Below, in pieces: positions 1-10,951 of a stretch of DNA of 44,195 nt; positions within the stretch are counted from its first letter, which is position 1; each line of letters begins with the position of its first letter. The translations under genes and the position numbers were made by a program. Origin of the DNA: Lactobacillus sp. HBUAS51381 (GTDB lineage Bacteria > Bacillota > Bacilli > Lactobacillales > Lactobacillaceae); NCBI RefSeq assembly GCF_012641095.1, contig NZ_JAAVSC010000024.1:1-44195 (forward strand), read 5' to 3'. The notes under the pieces are model-generated. The model was not told the DNA's origin, searched no databases, and saw only the letters and a list, made by a program, of their open reading frames with translations.

Positions 1-870
1 CAGGACAAAGAGCGTTTGGGGGCCGTACAACGTAACGAGTGTCTTAGATAGCTGATGATTGATGTCAGTCATCCAGCGGTTCTCTCGTTGCTGTAACTGC
101 TTCAGCTTTTTCTTCGCTGATTTGGTCCCGCGATGCTGTAATTCTGCGCGTATTTTCTGAAATTTATGACGTTTCAACAGGACTTTCTTCCCATCAAAAA
201 ATCTAGTTTTTCCTCGTTGATCAAAGGTGGTTGTCAGAAAACGTAATCCTCGGTCAATGCCTACGATCTGAGACGGGATGGTTGAATCGAAGTCCGCGAC
301 CTCTTTAGTGATACCAATGTGTAAGTACCATTTACCTCTGCTATGTATTAATTTGGCCGTACCCAGTTTCCAACCATTCTGGAAATAGTGTTCAACTCCC
401 TTGATAGTAAAGGGCATTTTAGCTCTTTTCTCAAGAGTCGTTAAGGAAATCTCAGTTAAACCATTCCCAAAAGAATAATTGCTTCGTCGTACTAAATCTG
501 CTTGTGGACGAGAAAAATGAAGTGGCTTAAACAGCCAGGTCAAGTCTTTGGTAACGCGTACCCACTTCTTATCGTCATCTTGATAGCGATAAGGATGGTG
601 CTTCATTTGTTCCAGAACTGTTTTGTACCGCGCGACCACCGTTCTAAAAACGGATTGAATCATTTGACTGTTCAGTAACGATTCTCGTCGGAATACTTTG
701 TACAGGGCATGATTGATTTTCAAGCTATTCAGTGGGAAATCATGATCAAAGACCCATTGGCTGACTAGATTAGCTAGGTGCTGATATTCTCGACTCATTT
801 CTAAGAGTTGGGTAGCTTGACTTGCGTCAGGATAGAGTCTGACCTTCAGTGTTCGACCTAACATTGCCAT
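1..870 (-). CDS. tnpB: IS200/IS605-family TnpB, RNA-guided nuclease (5' part, cut by window edge)
   Basis: An open frame of 290 codons runs without a stop from an ATG at 870 to the left edge, so the C-terminus is missing. The start follows a good AGGTGA ribosome site. The protein begins MAMLGRTLKVRLYPD and shows the OrfB/TnpB helix-turn-helix-like N-terminal region, a basic middle part, and the first RuvC motif GIDRGLR with the catalytic Asp at about residue 206. It ends in TLFVL, just before the place where the second RuvC acid (ExL) normally lies. TnpB proteins of this family are RNA-guided DNA nucleases that use a guide RNA from the 3' end of the gene; that end is outside the window. No tnpA is visible on the 5' side. 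Whether it is intact cannot be judged. Confidence 0.85.
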   Translation of the reverse strand, partial: MAMLGRTLKVRLYPDASQATQLLEMSREYQHLANLVSQWVFDHDFPLNSLKINHALYKVFRRESLLNSQMIQSVFRTVVARYKTVLEQMKHHPYRYQDDDKKWVRVTKDLTWLFKPLHFSRPQADLVRRSNYSFGNGLTEISLTTLEKRAKMPFTIKGVEHYFQNGWKLGTAKLIHSRGKWYLHIGITKEVADFDSTIPSQIVGIDRGLRFLTTTFDQRGKTRFFDGKKVLLKRHKFQKIRAELQHRGTKSAKKKLKQLQQRENRWMTDINHQLSKTLVTLYGPQTLFVL

Positions 871-898
871 GACTTCACCTCCCCGAAAGATTGGATTA

Positions 899-907
899 AG
901 TATAGCA
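899..907 (-). promoter_or_regulatory. extended -10 promoter of tnpB
   Basis: On the minus strand TGC precedes TATACT (899-904), a TGn-extended -10 element about 30 nt before the tnpB ATG. No good -35 is visible. Confidence 0.45.
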
Positions 908-966
908 CATGCTGGGATCAAAAAGGGGAACGTACGTTTTAGAAAAGATTAAGATTTCGCATTCAT

Positions 967-1057
967 CCTTTGATTGAAATCAAAGGTATTCTGCTTAATT
1001 TCTAAATAAAAAAAATTCCCTTTTAACGCTAAAAGCGTTAATCTGTCATTAATGACA
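967..1057. promoter_or_regulatory. three palindromes upstream of pepO
   Basis: Three inverted repeats stand in tandem before pepO. CCTTTGAT/ATCAAAGG (967-974 and 979-986) has a 4-nt spacer. TTAACGCT/AGCGTTAA (1023-1030 and 1034-1041) has a 3-nt spacer. TGTCATTAATGACA (1044-1057) is a perfect 14-bp palindrome. The last two lie directly before the pepO ribosome site. They look like operator sites or mRNA hairpins; no factor can be named. Confidence 0.45.
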
Positions 1058-1077
1058 ACTTTTAAGGAGGATTTCCT

Positions 1078-3027
1078 ATGCGACTTAATCATTTTGCTTC
1101 TGGTACCCCATCCGCAGCCGATTTCCCGGTCGACGATTCCCTGCTGACCCAGGACTTCTACGATGCTGTGAATGGCAAATGGGCCGCCCAAGCGACCATC
1201 CCCGGTGACCACGCTTCGACCGGTGGCTTCATGGACTTGGCCGATAACATTGAACACACGTTGATGCATGACTTCGGTGACCTGTTAGCGGGCAAATTAA
1301 CGCCGGCAAATCCTGAAATGGCGGAGTTCAAGAAACTTTACACCATGACGAGTGACTTCGACCAACGGGAAAAGACGGGCACGGCCCCGCTCAAACCTTG
1401 GTTAGCCAAGATTGAAGCCCTGACAGACTTTGACGATCTCAGTCAGCACTTAGCCGACTGGTACCGTCAGGGGCTCCCCGCGCCCATCGAAATCGGCGTC
1501 GAACCAGACATGAAGGACACCAGCCAATACGCGCTCTACGTGGATGCACCGAGCCTCTTCTTGCCCGACAAGACCTACTACAGTAAGGATAACCCAGCGG
1601 CCAAGCAACTCATGCCGATCTTTACGCAAACGGCAACCAAGTTACTCGAACTGCTCGGGTATACCGCCGACAAGGCCGCAACTATCGTGGAACAAGCTAA
1701 ACAATTTGACGCGCAGATTGCACCCCACGTGAAGTCCTCCGAGGAAGCCGCTGACTACGTCAAAATCTACAATCCGCGGAAGTTAGCCGCCGTGGACGCT
1801 CAGGTCAGTGCGTTAGACCTGACCGGCGCCATTACTGACCTGTTACACGATACGCCGGAAACGGTGATCCTTCCGCAACCGAAATTCTTCGATGCAGTCG
1901 ATGACATTCTGACGCCAGCAAACTTCGAGGCCATCAAGAGTTGGATGCTCGTCAACACCGCCTTTGATGCCACTGGTCTTCTGACCGAGGAATACCGTCA
2001 AGTTGGTGGCACCTACAGCCGGGCCCTCTCCGGTAAGAAGGAAGCTCGTTCCCAAGCCAAGGCCGCTTACTACCTGGCCATGGGCAGCTTCTCCCAAGTA
2101 GTCGGTGACTACTACGGTCGCAAGTACTTCGGCGAAACGGCTAAAAAGGACGTCCACGACATGGTCGTCAAGATGGCCAACGTTTACCAGAACCGCCTGA
2201 AGACCAACGACTGGCTCAGCAAGGCGACCCGGGAAAAGGCGATTGTCAAGCTACAGAAGCTGACGATCAAGGTGGGTTATCCCGATAAGATCGATCCGCT
2301 TTACGCCAAATTCCACGTGGACACTGATCAGTCCGTCTTCGACAACTTGCAAAAGTTTAGCGAAATCATCTTAGCCGACGCCTACGGTCACTGGGGCAAG
2401 CCGGTTGACCGGGACAAGTGGGAAATGAGTGCCAGCACCGTCAACGCCTACTACTCTCCAACCAACAACGAAATTGTCTTCCCGGCGGCGATCCTGCAGA
2501 AGCCGTTCTACAGCCTAGAACAGTCCAGCAGTGCCAACTATGGCGGGATTGGGGCCGTGATCGCCCACGAAATCTCCCACGCCTTTGACAACAACGGGGC
2601 CCAGTTCGATGAATTTGGGAACCTGAATAACTGGTGGACGGACGCCGATCTGGCGCACTTCAAGGACTTGGCCAAGGCTATGATTAACGAATTTGATGAC
2701 ATCCCGTTTGCCGGTCAAAAGGTCAACGGTAAACTGACCGTTTCCGAAAACATTGCCGATGCCGGTGGTCTGAGTTGTGCCCTAGAAGCCGCTAAGTCTG
2801 AAGACGACGTTGACCTCCGCGCCTTCTTCATCAACTGGGGCAATATCTGGCGGATGAAAGCCACCAAGGAATACATGCAACTCTTACTGTCGATTGACGT
2901 CCACGCCCCCGCTAAGCTGCGGGCCAACGTGCAACTCAAGAACTTGTCTGACTTCTACAGCACCTTCAACGTCCAATCCAACGACGCCATGTACTTGGCA
3001 CCGGCGGATCGGGTGAAGATCTGGTAG
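1078..3027 (+). CDS. pepO: M13-family zinc endopeptidase PepO
   Basis: The 649-residue protein is full length for bacterial PepO (about 630 residues), a cytoplasmic oligoendopeptidase of the neprilysin/M13 family in the proteolytic system of lactic acid bacteria. The zinc site HEISH is at residues 497-501 and the third ligand glutamate is in ENIAD at 557. The substrate-binding NAYYSP motif lies upstream, and the C-terminus ends in the family-typical RVKIW. There is no signal peptide, as expected. An AAGGAGGA ribosome site lies about 7 nt before the ATG. It appears monocistronic: a strong hairpin terminator follows within 30 nt. Confidence 0.93.
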   Translation: MRLNHFASGTPSAADFPVDDSLLTQDFYDAVNGKWAAQATIPGDHASTGGFMDLADNIEHTLMHDFGDLLAGKLTPANPEMAEFKKLYTMTSDFDQREKTGTAPLKPWLAKIEALTDFDDLSQHLADWYRQGLPAPIEIGVEPDMKDTSQYALYVDAPSLFLPDKTYYSKDNPAAKQLMPIFTQTATKLLELLGYTADKAATIVEQAKQFDAQIAPHVKSSEEAADYVKIYNPRKLAAVDAQVSALDLTGAITDLLHDTPETVILPQPKFFDAVDDILTPANFEAIKSWMLVNTAFDATGLLTEEYRQVGGTYSRALSGKKEARSQAKAAYYLAMGSFSQVVGDYYGRKYFGETAKKDVHDMVVKMANVYQNRLKTNDWLSKATREKAIVKLQKLTIKVGYPDKIDPLYAKFHVDTDQSVFDNLQKFSEIILADAYGHWGKPVDRDKWEMSASTVNAYYSPTNNEIVFPAAILQKPFYSLEQSSSANYGGIGAVIAHEISHAFDNNGAQFDEFGNLNNWWTDADLAHFKDLAKAMINEFDDIPFAGQKVNGKLTVSENIADAGGLSCALEAAKSEDDVDLRAFFINWGNIWRMKATKEYMQLLLSIDVHAPAKLRANVQLKNLSDFYSTFNVQSNDAMYLAPADRVKIW

Positions 3028-3051
3028 TCGCGCAACTTTAATTTCAAATCA

Positions 3052-3096
3052 AAATAGCTGTAAATTCCCGATTGTGAGAATTTACAGCTATTTTTT
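3052..3096 (+). terminator. intrinsic terminator of pepO
   Basis: Arms of 16 nt (3052-3067 and 3078-3093) pair perfectly around a 10-nt loop, and a T-run follows. Confidence 0.9.
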
Positions 3097-3106
3097 GTAT
3101 GCTCAG

Positions 3107-3613
3107 CTAAAGGTTGAAAGATAGAAAACAGCTAAGATTCCTGGTGTGACAAGGATAACAACCATTATAATATGATAGTCGCGTGCTGGCCGCCTTACCG
3201 TTCGCCAAATTTGGTCTGGATCGCGGTGGGAAGGATCGGGAAAAGCCAAAGTGCTGTCTTTTCCCTCGCTTTGAGCCGTCAGCCCGCGTCTCAAAGGCGC
3301 CATTTACCAAGAAAAGTCACTTGGTAAATCCCACGGCTGAGACCAAATTTGACTCACTCACGGCTACATGAGATGTAACCAATTAAACTGACCGGACGTT
3401 GCCATTCCAGCGATGTCACCACACATTTAGTGGCTTTAAACCATCGTAACCGGAGGCAGGCAGAGACAGCCGGAGGACCGCTTCTCAGGCCGCAGGTGGT
3501 CCCCACAGCACCGGAATCTCTGGCAGCCGCAGGTGGTCGGTGATGATTAATTTTATGGCGATAAACCTTGTCAGCTGGGGACTGGGACATGTTCGTGAAC
3601 TTTCAACCTTTAG
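3107..3613 (+). mobile_element. dispersed repeat element, complete copy A (MITE-like) with structured core
   Basis: The element is bounded by perfect 14-bp inverted ends, CTAAAGGTTGAAAG (3107-3120) and CTTTCAACCTTTAG (3600-3613). It is flanked by ATGCTCAG (3099-3106) and ATGATCAG (3614-3621), a 7/8 match that reads as an 8-bp target duplication. It holds no convincing gene. Its core (3198-3363) can fold: closing stem 3205-3217 with 3340-3351, then hairpins 3238-3245/3258-3265, 3269-3275/3290-3296 and 3303-3311/3320-3328. A 13-bp direct repeat occurs at 3489-3501 and 3526-3538 and is single in copy C. Related copies are at 17704, 27684 (inverted) and 43978. The right flank overlaps the last codons of hicB. 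Confidence 0.75.
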
Positions 3614-3617
3614 ATGA

Positions 3618-4016
3618 TCAGCCTTGTGCCGACTCGTAGATTTCCTCTAAAGCCTCGGTTGCGAGTCGTGACACATTAATCTTTTGTTTTTTGGCCATGT
3701 CATTTAGATAGGCCGGCACCGTAATCGAGCGTTTAACCGTCTTAGCGTGCCTGCCAACCCAAGCACCCATATCTACCGTAACGTATACGACAACCTCATT
3801 GTCTTGTAGATGCCAGTCCTTAGGTTCCTGAACGTCTGGATAGCTTTCACCATCTAACATCGTGGCAATGGCATCCTCGGCATGGTTAACCAGTCCAAGC
3901 ATCGTATCCGCCTGCGTCACCATCCCCGGAATATTTGGGGAAAAGCCAACGTAGTAGTGACCATCTTCATCGTTATTTTCTTGGGCGATGATAGGATAAA
4001 CCAATTTATTTTTCAT
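3618..4016 (-). CDS. hicB: HicB-type antitoxin
   Basis: The 132-residue protein has the two-part HicB layout. The N-terminal part is a partial RNase H-like fold (YVGFSPNIPG, about residues 22-31) that blocks the toxin. The C-terminal part is a DNA-binding segment (RSITVPAYLNDMAKK through INVSRLATEAL, about 97-125). It lies 24 nt after hicA in the same direction, the usual toxin-first order. HicB normally also represses its own promoter. The stop codon sits inside the apparent target duplication of repeat copy A, so the element landed exactly at the gene's 3' end; the reading frame looks intact. Confidence 0.85.
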   Translation of the reverse strand: MKNKLVYPIIAQENNDEDGHYYVGFSPNIPGMVTQADTMLGLVNHAEDAIATMLDGESYPDVQEPKDWHLQDNEVVVYVTVDMGAWVGRHAKTVKRSITVPAYLNDMAKKQKINVSRLATEALEEIYESAQG

Positions 4017-4040
4017 TTTTTGAATAGACCTGTGACGGGC

Positions 4041-4232
4041 TTATTTGAGACCCGCGTCCTTTCTAATTTTATTTTCAGTTCCCCTCTTAAGTTCGCCAGT
4101 ATGAAACGGGATTTCTGTTGTTCGACCATCTGGATGCTTGTAACGTCTATGTCCTCCCTTACCACGAGTAGGAACCCTGATAAATCCAGCACTAAATAAC
4201 TCTTTTTCAAGTTTCGCAGGACGAATCGGCAT
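4041..4232 (-). CDS. hicA: HicA-type mRNA interferase toxin
   Basis: The 63-residue protein carries the double-stranded-RNA-binding-like HicA fold. The hallmark GGHRRYKHPDGR holds the catalytic histidine at residue 28, followed by the conserved GELKRGTENKIRKDAGL tail. HicA cleaves mRNA independently of the ribosome when not bound by HicB. An AGAAGGGG ribosome site precedes the ATG. The length is typical and all key residues are present, so the toxin should be active. Confidence 0.87.
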   Translation of the reverse strand: MPIRPAKLEKELFSAGFIRVPTRGKGGHRRYKHPDGRTTEIPFHTGELKRGTENKIRKDAGLK

Positions 4233-4259
4233 TTCTTTCCCCTTCTCTAATTAGAAAGT

Positions 4260-4288
4260 AGTATAACAAAAAGTAGGTATTTTATCCA
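4260..4288 (-). promoter_or_regulatory. hicAB promoter
   Basis: On the minus strand, -35 TGGATA (4283-4288), a 17-nt spacer and a TGT-extended -10 TATACT (4260-4265) lie about 28 nt before hicA. The dinJ promoter at 22583-22611 has the same design. Confidence 0.6.
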
Positions 4289-4357
4289 TATTAACGCTTA
4301 TAAAATACCGATCTAAAAAATCGGCCAAAACTTACCGTATATTCAATAATTACGACA

Positions 4358-4395
4358 AAATAGCCCTCAAATCCGCTAAGATTTGAGGGCTATTT
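4358..4395 (-). terminator. terminator of the galKETR operon
   Basis: Perfect 16-nt arms (4358-4373 and 4380-4395) enclose a 6-nt loop directly after the galR stop. AT-rich ends on both sides suggest it works in both directions. Confidence 0.9.
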
Positions 4396-4398
4396 GAT

Positions 4399-6891
<2,493 letters not shown>

Positions 6892-6892
<1 letters not shown>

Positions 6893-7899
6893 TATTTACC
6901 TGCCTCGTTTTGATCATCGTAACCAGCCGGATGCTTTTGCTTCCAGTTCCAAGCCGTCCGAATAATATCTTCGACGTTATCAAATTGTGGCTGCCAGTTC
7001 AAGACCTTCCGCGCCTTATCGCTCGCCGCAATCAGCGTGCTAGGATCACCGGCCCGCCGTGGAGCCATCTTGGCTGGAATTTCCTTACCGGTGACCTTCC
7101 GTGCGGCTTCCAGCATCTCTTTGTTGGAGAAGCCGGTGGAAGAGCCGAGATTAAAGGCATCACTGTCATGACCGGCCTTCAGGTATTCCAAGGCCAAGAT
7201 ATGGGCATCAACCAGGTCGACCACTTGAACATAGTCCCGAACGTTGGTCCCGTCCTTAGTCGGATAGTCACTCCCAAAGATTGAAAGTTCCTTGCGTTCA
7301 CCCGCAGCAACCTGCAGGATGATGGGAATCAAGTGGGTTTCAGGATGATGGTCTTCACCAATGCTCCCGTCTTCCTTGGCTCCGGCCACGTTGAAGTAGC
7401 GTAACGCAATGAATTTAATCCCATAGGCTTCGTCGGCCCACCGCATGATCTTTTCCATCATCAGCTTGCTTTCACCATATGGGTTCGTCGGAATCTGTGG
7501 GTCGGTTTCCTTGATTGGAATCTGTTTCGGTTCACCGTAAGTCGCGGCCGTCGACGAGAAGATAATCCGCTTAACGTTGTGCTTGTTCATGACTTCGAGT
7601 AAGGACACCATCCCCGTCGTATTGTTGTCGAAGTACTTTAATGGTTTTTCCATGGATTCGGGAACGATGGAGAACGCGGCGAAATGCATGACGCCTTCGA
7701 TGTCTTCCTGATCAAAGACGCTGTTCAAGAACTTCTGGTCGCGCACGTCTCCTTCGTAGAACCGTGCCTTGGCATTCACCGCGGCCCGATGACCGGTCAC
7801 CAAATTATCGACAACGGCAACATCGTAACCCTTCTCTACTAAACGATCTACGGCGTGGGAGCCGATGTAACCGGCACCACCTAAGACTAAAACTGTCAT
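6892..7899 (-). CDS. galE: UDP-glucose 4-epimerase
   Basis: The 335-residue protein is an extended short-chain dehydrogenase. The NAD-binding motif GGAGYIGSH is at residues 7-15, SSTAATYG is near 115-122, and the catalytic YxxxK is Tyr141/Lys145. It interconverts UDP-galactose and UDP-glucose with bound NAD and so regenerates the UDP-glucose used by GalT. Length is typical. An AGGAGGAATT ribosome site precedes the ATG. It is separated from galK by about 200 nt but follows it in the same direction with no obvious terminator between. Confidence 0.94.
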
Positions 7900-8103
7900 T
7901 AATCAATTCCTCCTCAATTGTGTCGCTTCGTGGCTCACGCCCGGCTTGCTCAAACTGGCAATGGTCGCTGACCAGAAGCTGTTGTACGCTATTTTATCTT
8001 CAAACGGACTGTTTTGCTGACAAGTCGGTTTAAGTCAGTGTGATTGCCTAATACCTGAACCCAACCCGTCTTAACTTAACCGACAAGATTGCCTGATTCT
8101 CGA
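7900..8103 (-). other. galK-galE intergenic spacer without gene
   Basis: This spacer is long for an operon. On the minus strand GTCGGTTAAG (near 8074-8083) can pair with CTTAAACCGAC (near 8022-8032), and the octamer AGGCAATC occurs twice. No strong promoter or T-run terminator is visible. It may hold an mRNA processing or attenuation element, or a decayed gene. Confidence 0.35.
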
Positions 8104-9273
8104 CTACTTGTGCAATTCCTTAGGGCCGTCTGCGATTTCGGCAACGTAGAACTCAGCCTTGTGGCCAATGGCTTCTTCATAAACGCGACCAACCTGAGCC
8201 TCAAAGTCTTTGACGTTGGCCTTCTTGACCAGGGCAATCGCGCAACCGCCGAAGCCGGCACCCGTCATCCGGGCACCCAAGACACCGGGTTGCTTCCAAG
8301 CCGTTTCAACCAGGGTGTCCAACTCCTTACCCGTTACGGCAAAGTCGTAATTCAAGGAGATGTGCGACGCGTTGATCAGATGGCCAAAGACGGTAAGATC
8401 GTTGTCTTGCAACGCTTTGAAGGCCTTCAACGTCCGTTGGTTTTCGAAGACTGCGTGCCGCGCACGTTTGATCAAGACATCATCGTTGATCAGGTAGGCG
8501 TTCTGATCAAATTGATCTTCATTCAAGTCACCCAGCGTCTTAATGTCAAGCTTGGTTTGCAGCCGCTTCAAGGCCTCTTCACACTGTGCCCGGCGCTCGT
8601 TGTACTTGGAGTCCGTCAGCTCACGGCGCTTCTTCGTATTCATGATGACCACGACGTTATCCCCTAGATCTAGTGGGGCGTATTCGTAGGCCAAGGTATT
8701 GGTGTCCAACAGCATGGCTTGGTCCTTCTTCCCCATGCCAATGGCGAATTGATCCATGATCCCGGTGTTCAGCCCAAAGTAGTCGTTTTCAACCTGTTGG
8801 CCGACCTTGACCATCTCGACTTCATCCAACTTCATGCCATATGCCGCGTGGAGAATCTCGCCCATCAACATTTCCATCGACGCGGACGAGGATAATCCCG
8901 ACGCATCCGGCAAGTTCCCATGAACGAAGAGATCAAACCCGTGGTCGATCGTCAGGTTCTGCTTTGCCAGCTCAAACAACATGCCCTTCAGGTAGTTGGC
9001 CCAGTTGTCCGCCTTGTTAAAGGCTAAATCATCCAGTGAGAACGTCAACGTACCGGCGTCCGGAACGTTGGCCGAGTAAACCCGAAACTGCCGGTCATCA
9101 CGACTTGAGTAGGCGGCATAAGTACCCATACTGATGGCCGCTGGGAAGACGTGTCCCCCGTTAAAATCGGTGTATTCACCGATCAGATTAATCCGACCCG
9201 GGGAAAAGAACACCCGTTGTGGCGCGACGTTAAACTTCTCTTGATATTCCGTTGCTAAGCTGGCAAAATCCAT
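8104..9273 (-). CDS. galK: galactokinase
   Basis: The 389-residue GHMP-family kinase phosphorylates galactose to galactose-1-phosphate with ATP. The galactokinase signature GRINLIGEYTDFNGG is at about residues 26-40. The ATP-binding GLSSSASMEM loop and the C-terminal GARMTGAGFGGCAIAL motif follow. Length is normal. It is the first gene of galK-galE-galT-galR. A near-consensus promoter lies 46-74 nt upstream, and the galP terminator precedes that, so this is a separate transcription unit. Confidence 0.95.
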   Translation of the reverse strand: MDFASLATEYQEKFNVAPQRVFFSPGRINLIGEYTDFNGGHVFPAAISMGTYAAYSSRDDRQFRVYSANVPDAGTLTFSLDDLAFNKADNWANYLKGMLFELAKQNLTIDHGFDLFVHGNLPDASGLSSSASMEMLMGEILHAAYGMKLDEVEMVKVGQQVENDYFGLNTGIMDQFAIGMGKKDQAMLLDTNTLAYEYAPLDLGDNVVVIMNTKKRRELTDSKYNERRAQCEEALKRLQTKLDIKTLGDLNEDQFDQNAYLINDDVLIKRARHAVFENQRTLKAFKALQDNDLTVFGHLINASHISLNYDFAVTGKELDTLVETAWKQPGVLGARMTGAGFGGCAIALVKKANVKDFEAQVGRVYEEAIGHKAEFYVAEIADGPKELHK

Positions 9274-9318
9274 GGCGATTAACCCCTTTTTGAGTTTTAG
9301 TAAACTTTTACTACAATT

Positions 9319-9347
9319 ATCATAAACGCTTTTGCGACTATTGTCAA
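9319..9347 (-). promoter_or_regulatory. galKETR promoter with operator in spacer
   Basis: On the minus strand, -35 TTGACA (9342-9347), a 17-nt spacer and -10 TATGAT (9319-9324) form a strong promoter. The spacer contains AAAAGCGTTTA, a half-palindromic LacI-family-like operator that could bind GalR or CcpA. Confidence 0.8.
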
Positions 9348-9354
9348 TTTATTT

Positions 9355-9368
9355 TTGAAGCGCTTTCT
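9355..9368. promoter_or_regulatory. cre-like site upstream of galK
   Basis: The centre AAGCGCTT is a perfect 8-bp palindrome, and about 11 of 14 positions fit the cre consensus. It lies just upstream of the galK -35 element. Confidence 0.5.
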
Positions 9369-9434
9369 TTTTGGCCACTTCGGCATTCGTCGGTTTTCGC
9401 CACCGAATGTCTTAAAAAAATACCTCTAACAGAA

Positions 9435-9461
9435 AAGCCCCAGCAGATTTGCCTGAGGCTT
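9435..9461 (-). terminator. galP terminator
   Basis: Nine-bp arms with one G-T pair (9435-9443 and 9453-9461) surround a 9-nt loop a few bases after the galP stop; a short T-rich stretch follows on the minus strand. Confidence 0.7.
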
Positions 9462-9472
9462 AGACGTCTTAA

Positions 9473-10888
9473 TTACTTCTCTGATTCAATTTTTTCAGTC
9501 TTAATCTTGTGTTCCAATTCTTTAACAATTTCCGCATGTTTCTTTTCGGACAAGGTTACCTTGAACTGGTAAATCAATGCGGAGACAACCAATAGAATCA
9601 TTGGCATGTAGAAAATGAAAGAATGGAAGATAAACATACCGTGTGCGGTAATATCACTAGGTTGGGCGTTACCCGTCATCCCGGCGTGAACGGCGGCAAT
9701 CACCACAATCCCCGTTGAGAAGGCCCCGGCCAGCTTATCGATCAACGGCCGAACGGACAAGGTCACGGATTCATTCCGCGTGCCATTCTTCAATTGCCCG
9801 TATTCCACACTGTCCGTGATGGTCATCAAGGCCGCCAAGAAAATCATGGGGTATGGGAAGAAGAAGATGGCGTCCGCAATATACATCATGATGGCACTAC
9901 TGCCCGCAAAATTAAACAGAACGTACCCTACCAGCATCATGCAGATTCCGCCGACATAAACGCCACGCCGGGTAATCTTAGACACAATGATTGGAAACAG
10001 CGGTACCGAGATAATTCCTAAGATGGCCGTAACCACCCCAATGATACTGTATGCTGCAGCGTTCCCGATGACATAACGGAAGTAGTATATCAATAGGGAA
10101 TTGGTCACCACGTAACTTAAGGCAAATAACAGGTACGAGAAACCTAACCACATCAATTGATCATTTTCACCAATGACCTTGAAGACATCGCGGAACCGCG
10201 TCCGTTCAGTATCTTCACGAATCAGGTTCTTGGTTTCCTTGGTTCCAAAGAAGGTTGCCAAAGCCCCTAACAGAGAAACCAAACCAATAACTGTCGCAAA
10301 TCCTAACCAACCGGCACGCGTCTGGGTACTACCATGAGTACCGGAGAACATTTGTGAAAAGTAGATGACCAATGGCGTCACCACGATGATGACCCCTTGG
10401 GAACCTAAGGTCGAACCAAACCGACCAACTGTCCCGAATCGGTTACGCACCTTGGTGTCCACACTCAAGGCAGGTAACATGGACCAGAACGAAATGTCTT
10501 TGAATGAATAGAAGATATCCATAATGACGAAGACAATTCCGAAGACCAGGAAGTACAGCGACGAATTGGAATCCGCCAAGCCAAACAGGCTAGAGAACAT
10601 CAGAATCAGTCCAACTGAACTGACAATGGCCCCGGCTAACAACCACGGCTTAAACTTCCCAACTTTGGTATCGGTATTATCAACCATCCCACCAATCATG
10701 GGATCAAAAGCGATTTCAATTAAACGAATGACCACGACCATCGTGGTGACGATTCCCGCTTCAGCGGCGGAACCCTTGCCAACAAACAAGGCACTGGTAA
10801 CAAAGATTGCAAAATAAGTATTCAATGTCGCGTAAAAGGCATCGTGTCCAAACGCCCCTAAAGCATATGAGAGATATTGCTTAACCAT
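9473..10888 (-). CDS. galP: GPH-family sugar:cation symporter, probable galactose permease
   Basis: The 471-residue membrane protein has about 12 hydrophobic segments. Typical glycoside-pentoside-hexuronide symporter features include the N-terminal YALGAFGHDAFY, FDPMIGGMVDNT near loop 2-3, and SVTLSVRPLIDKLAGA late in the protein. It lacks the C-terminal IIA-like domain of LacS-type carriers, so it is a simple permease. The start is taken at ATG 10888 (MVKQYLSYALG) with AAAGGTG upstream; an in-frame TTG eight codons earlier is less likely. It sits between galK and an 80-residue gene that shares its promoter. Galactose as substrate is inferred from context. Confidence 0.85.
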   Translation of the reverse strand: MVKQYLSYALGAFGHDAFYATLNTYFAIFVTSALFVGKGSAAEAGIVTTMVVVIRLIEIAFDPMIGGMVDNTDTKVGKFKPWLLAGAIVSSVGLILMFSSLFGLADSNSSLYFLVFGIVFVIMDIFYSFKDISFWSMLPALSVDTKVRNRFGTVGRFGSTLGSQGVIIVVTPLVIYFSQMFSGTHGSTQTRAGWLGFATVIGLVSLLGALATFFGTKETKNLIREDTERTRFRDVFKVIGENDQLMWLGFSYLLFALSYVVTNSLLIYYFRYVIGNAAAYSIIGVVTAILGIISVPLFPIIVSKITRRGVYVGGICMMLVGYVLFNFAGSSAIMMYIADAIFFFPYPMIFLAALMTITDSVEYGQLKNGTRNESVTLSVRPLIDKLAGAFSTGIVVIAAVHAGMTGNAQPSDITAHGMFIFHSFIFYMPMILLVVSALIYQFKVTLSEKKHAEIVKELEHKIKTEKIESEK

Positions 10889-10951
10889 TGTTTCTTCCAC
10901 ACCTTTCAACAAGAAACTCTTTAAAATAATTGCCCATTCTCAGTTGTTACC

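Noticed and set aside
3103-3310. Reading frames of about 66 codons in repeat copies A and D, giving similar hypothetical proteins in two frames
   Set aside because: They arise because the DNA repeat is nearly identical. Two overlapping frames stay open together, no ribosome site is seen, copy B does not keep the protein, and structure-keeping base changes explain the conservation better.
4013-4210. Alternative 65-codon frame overlapping hicA
   Set aside because: It is out of frame with the clear HicA signature and no motif supports it.
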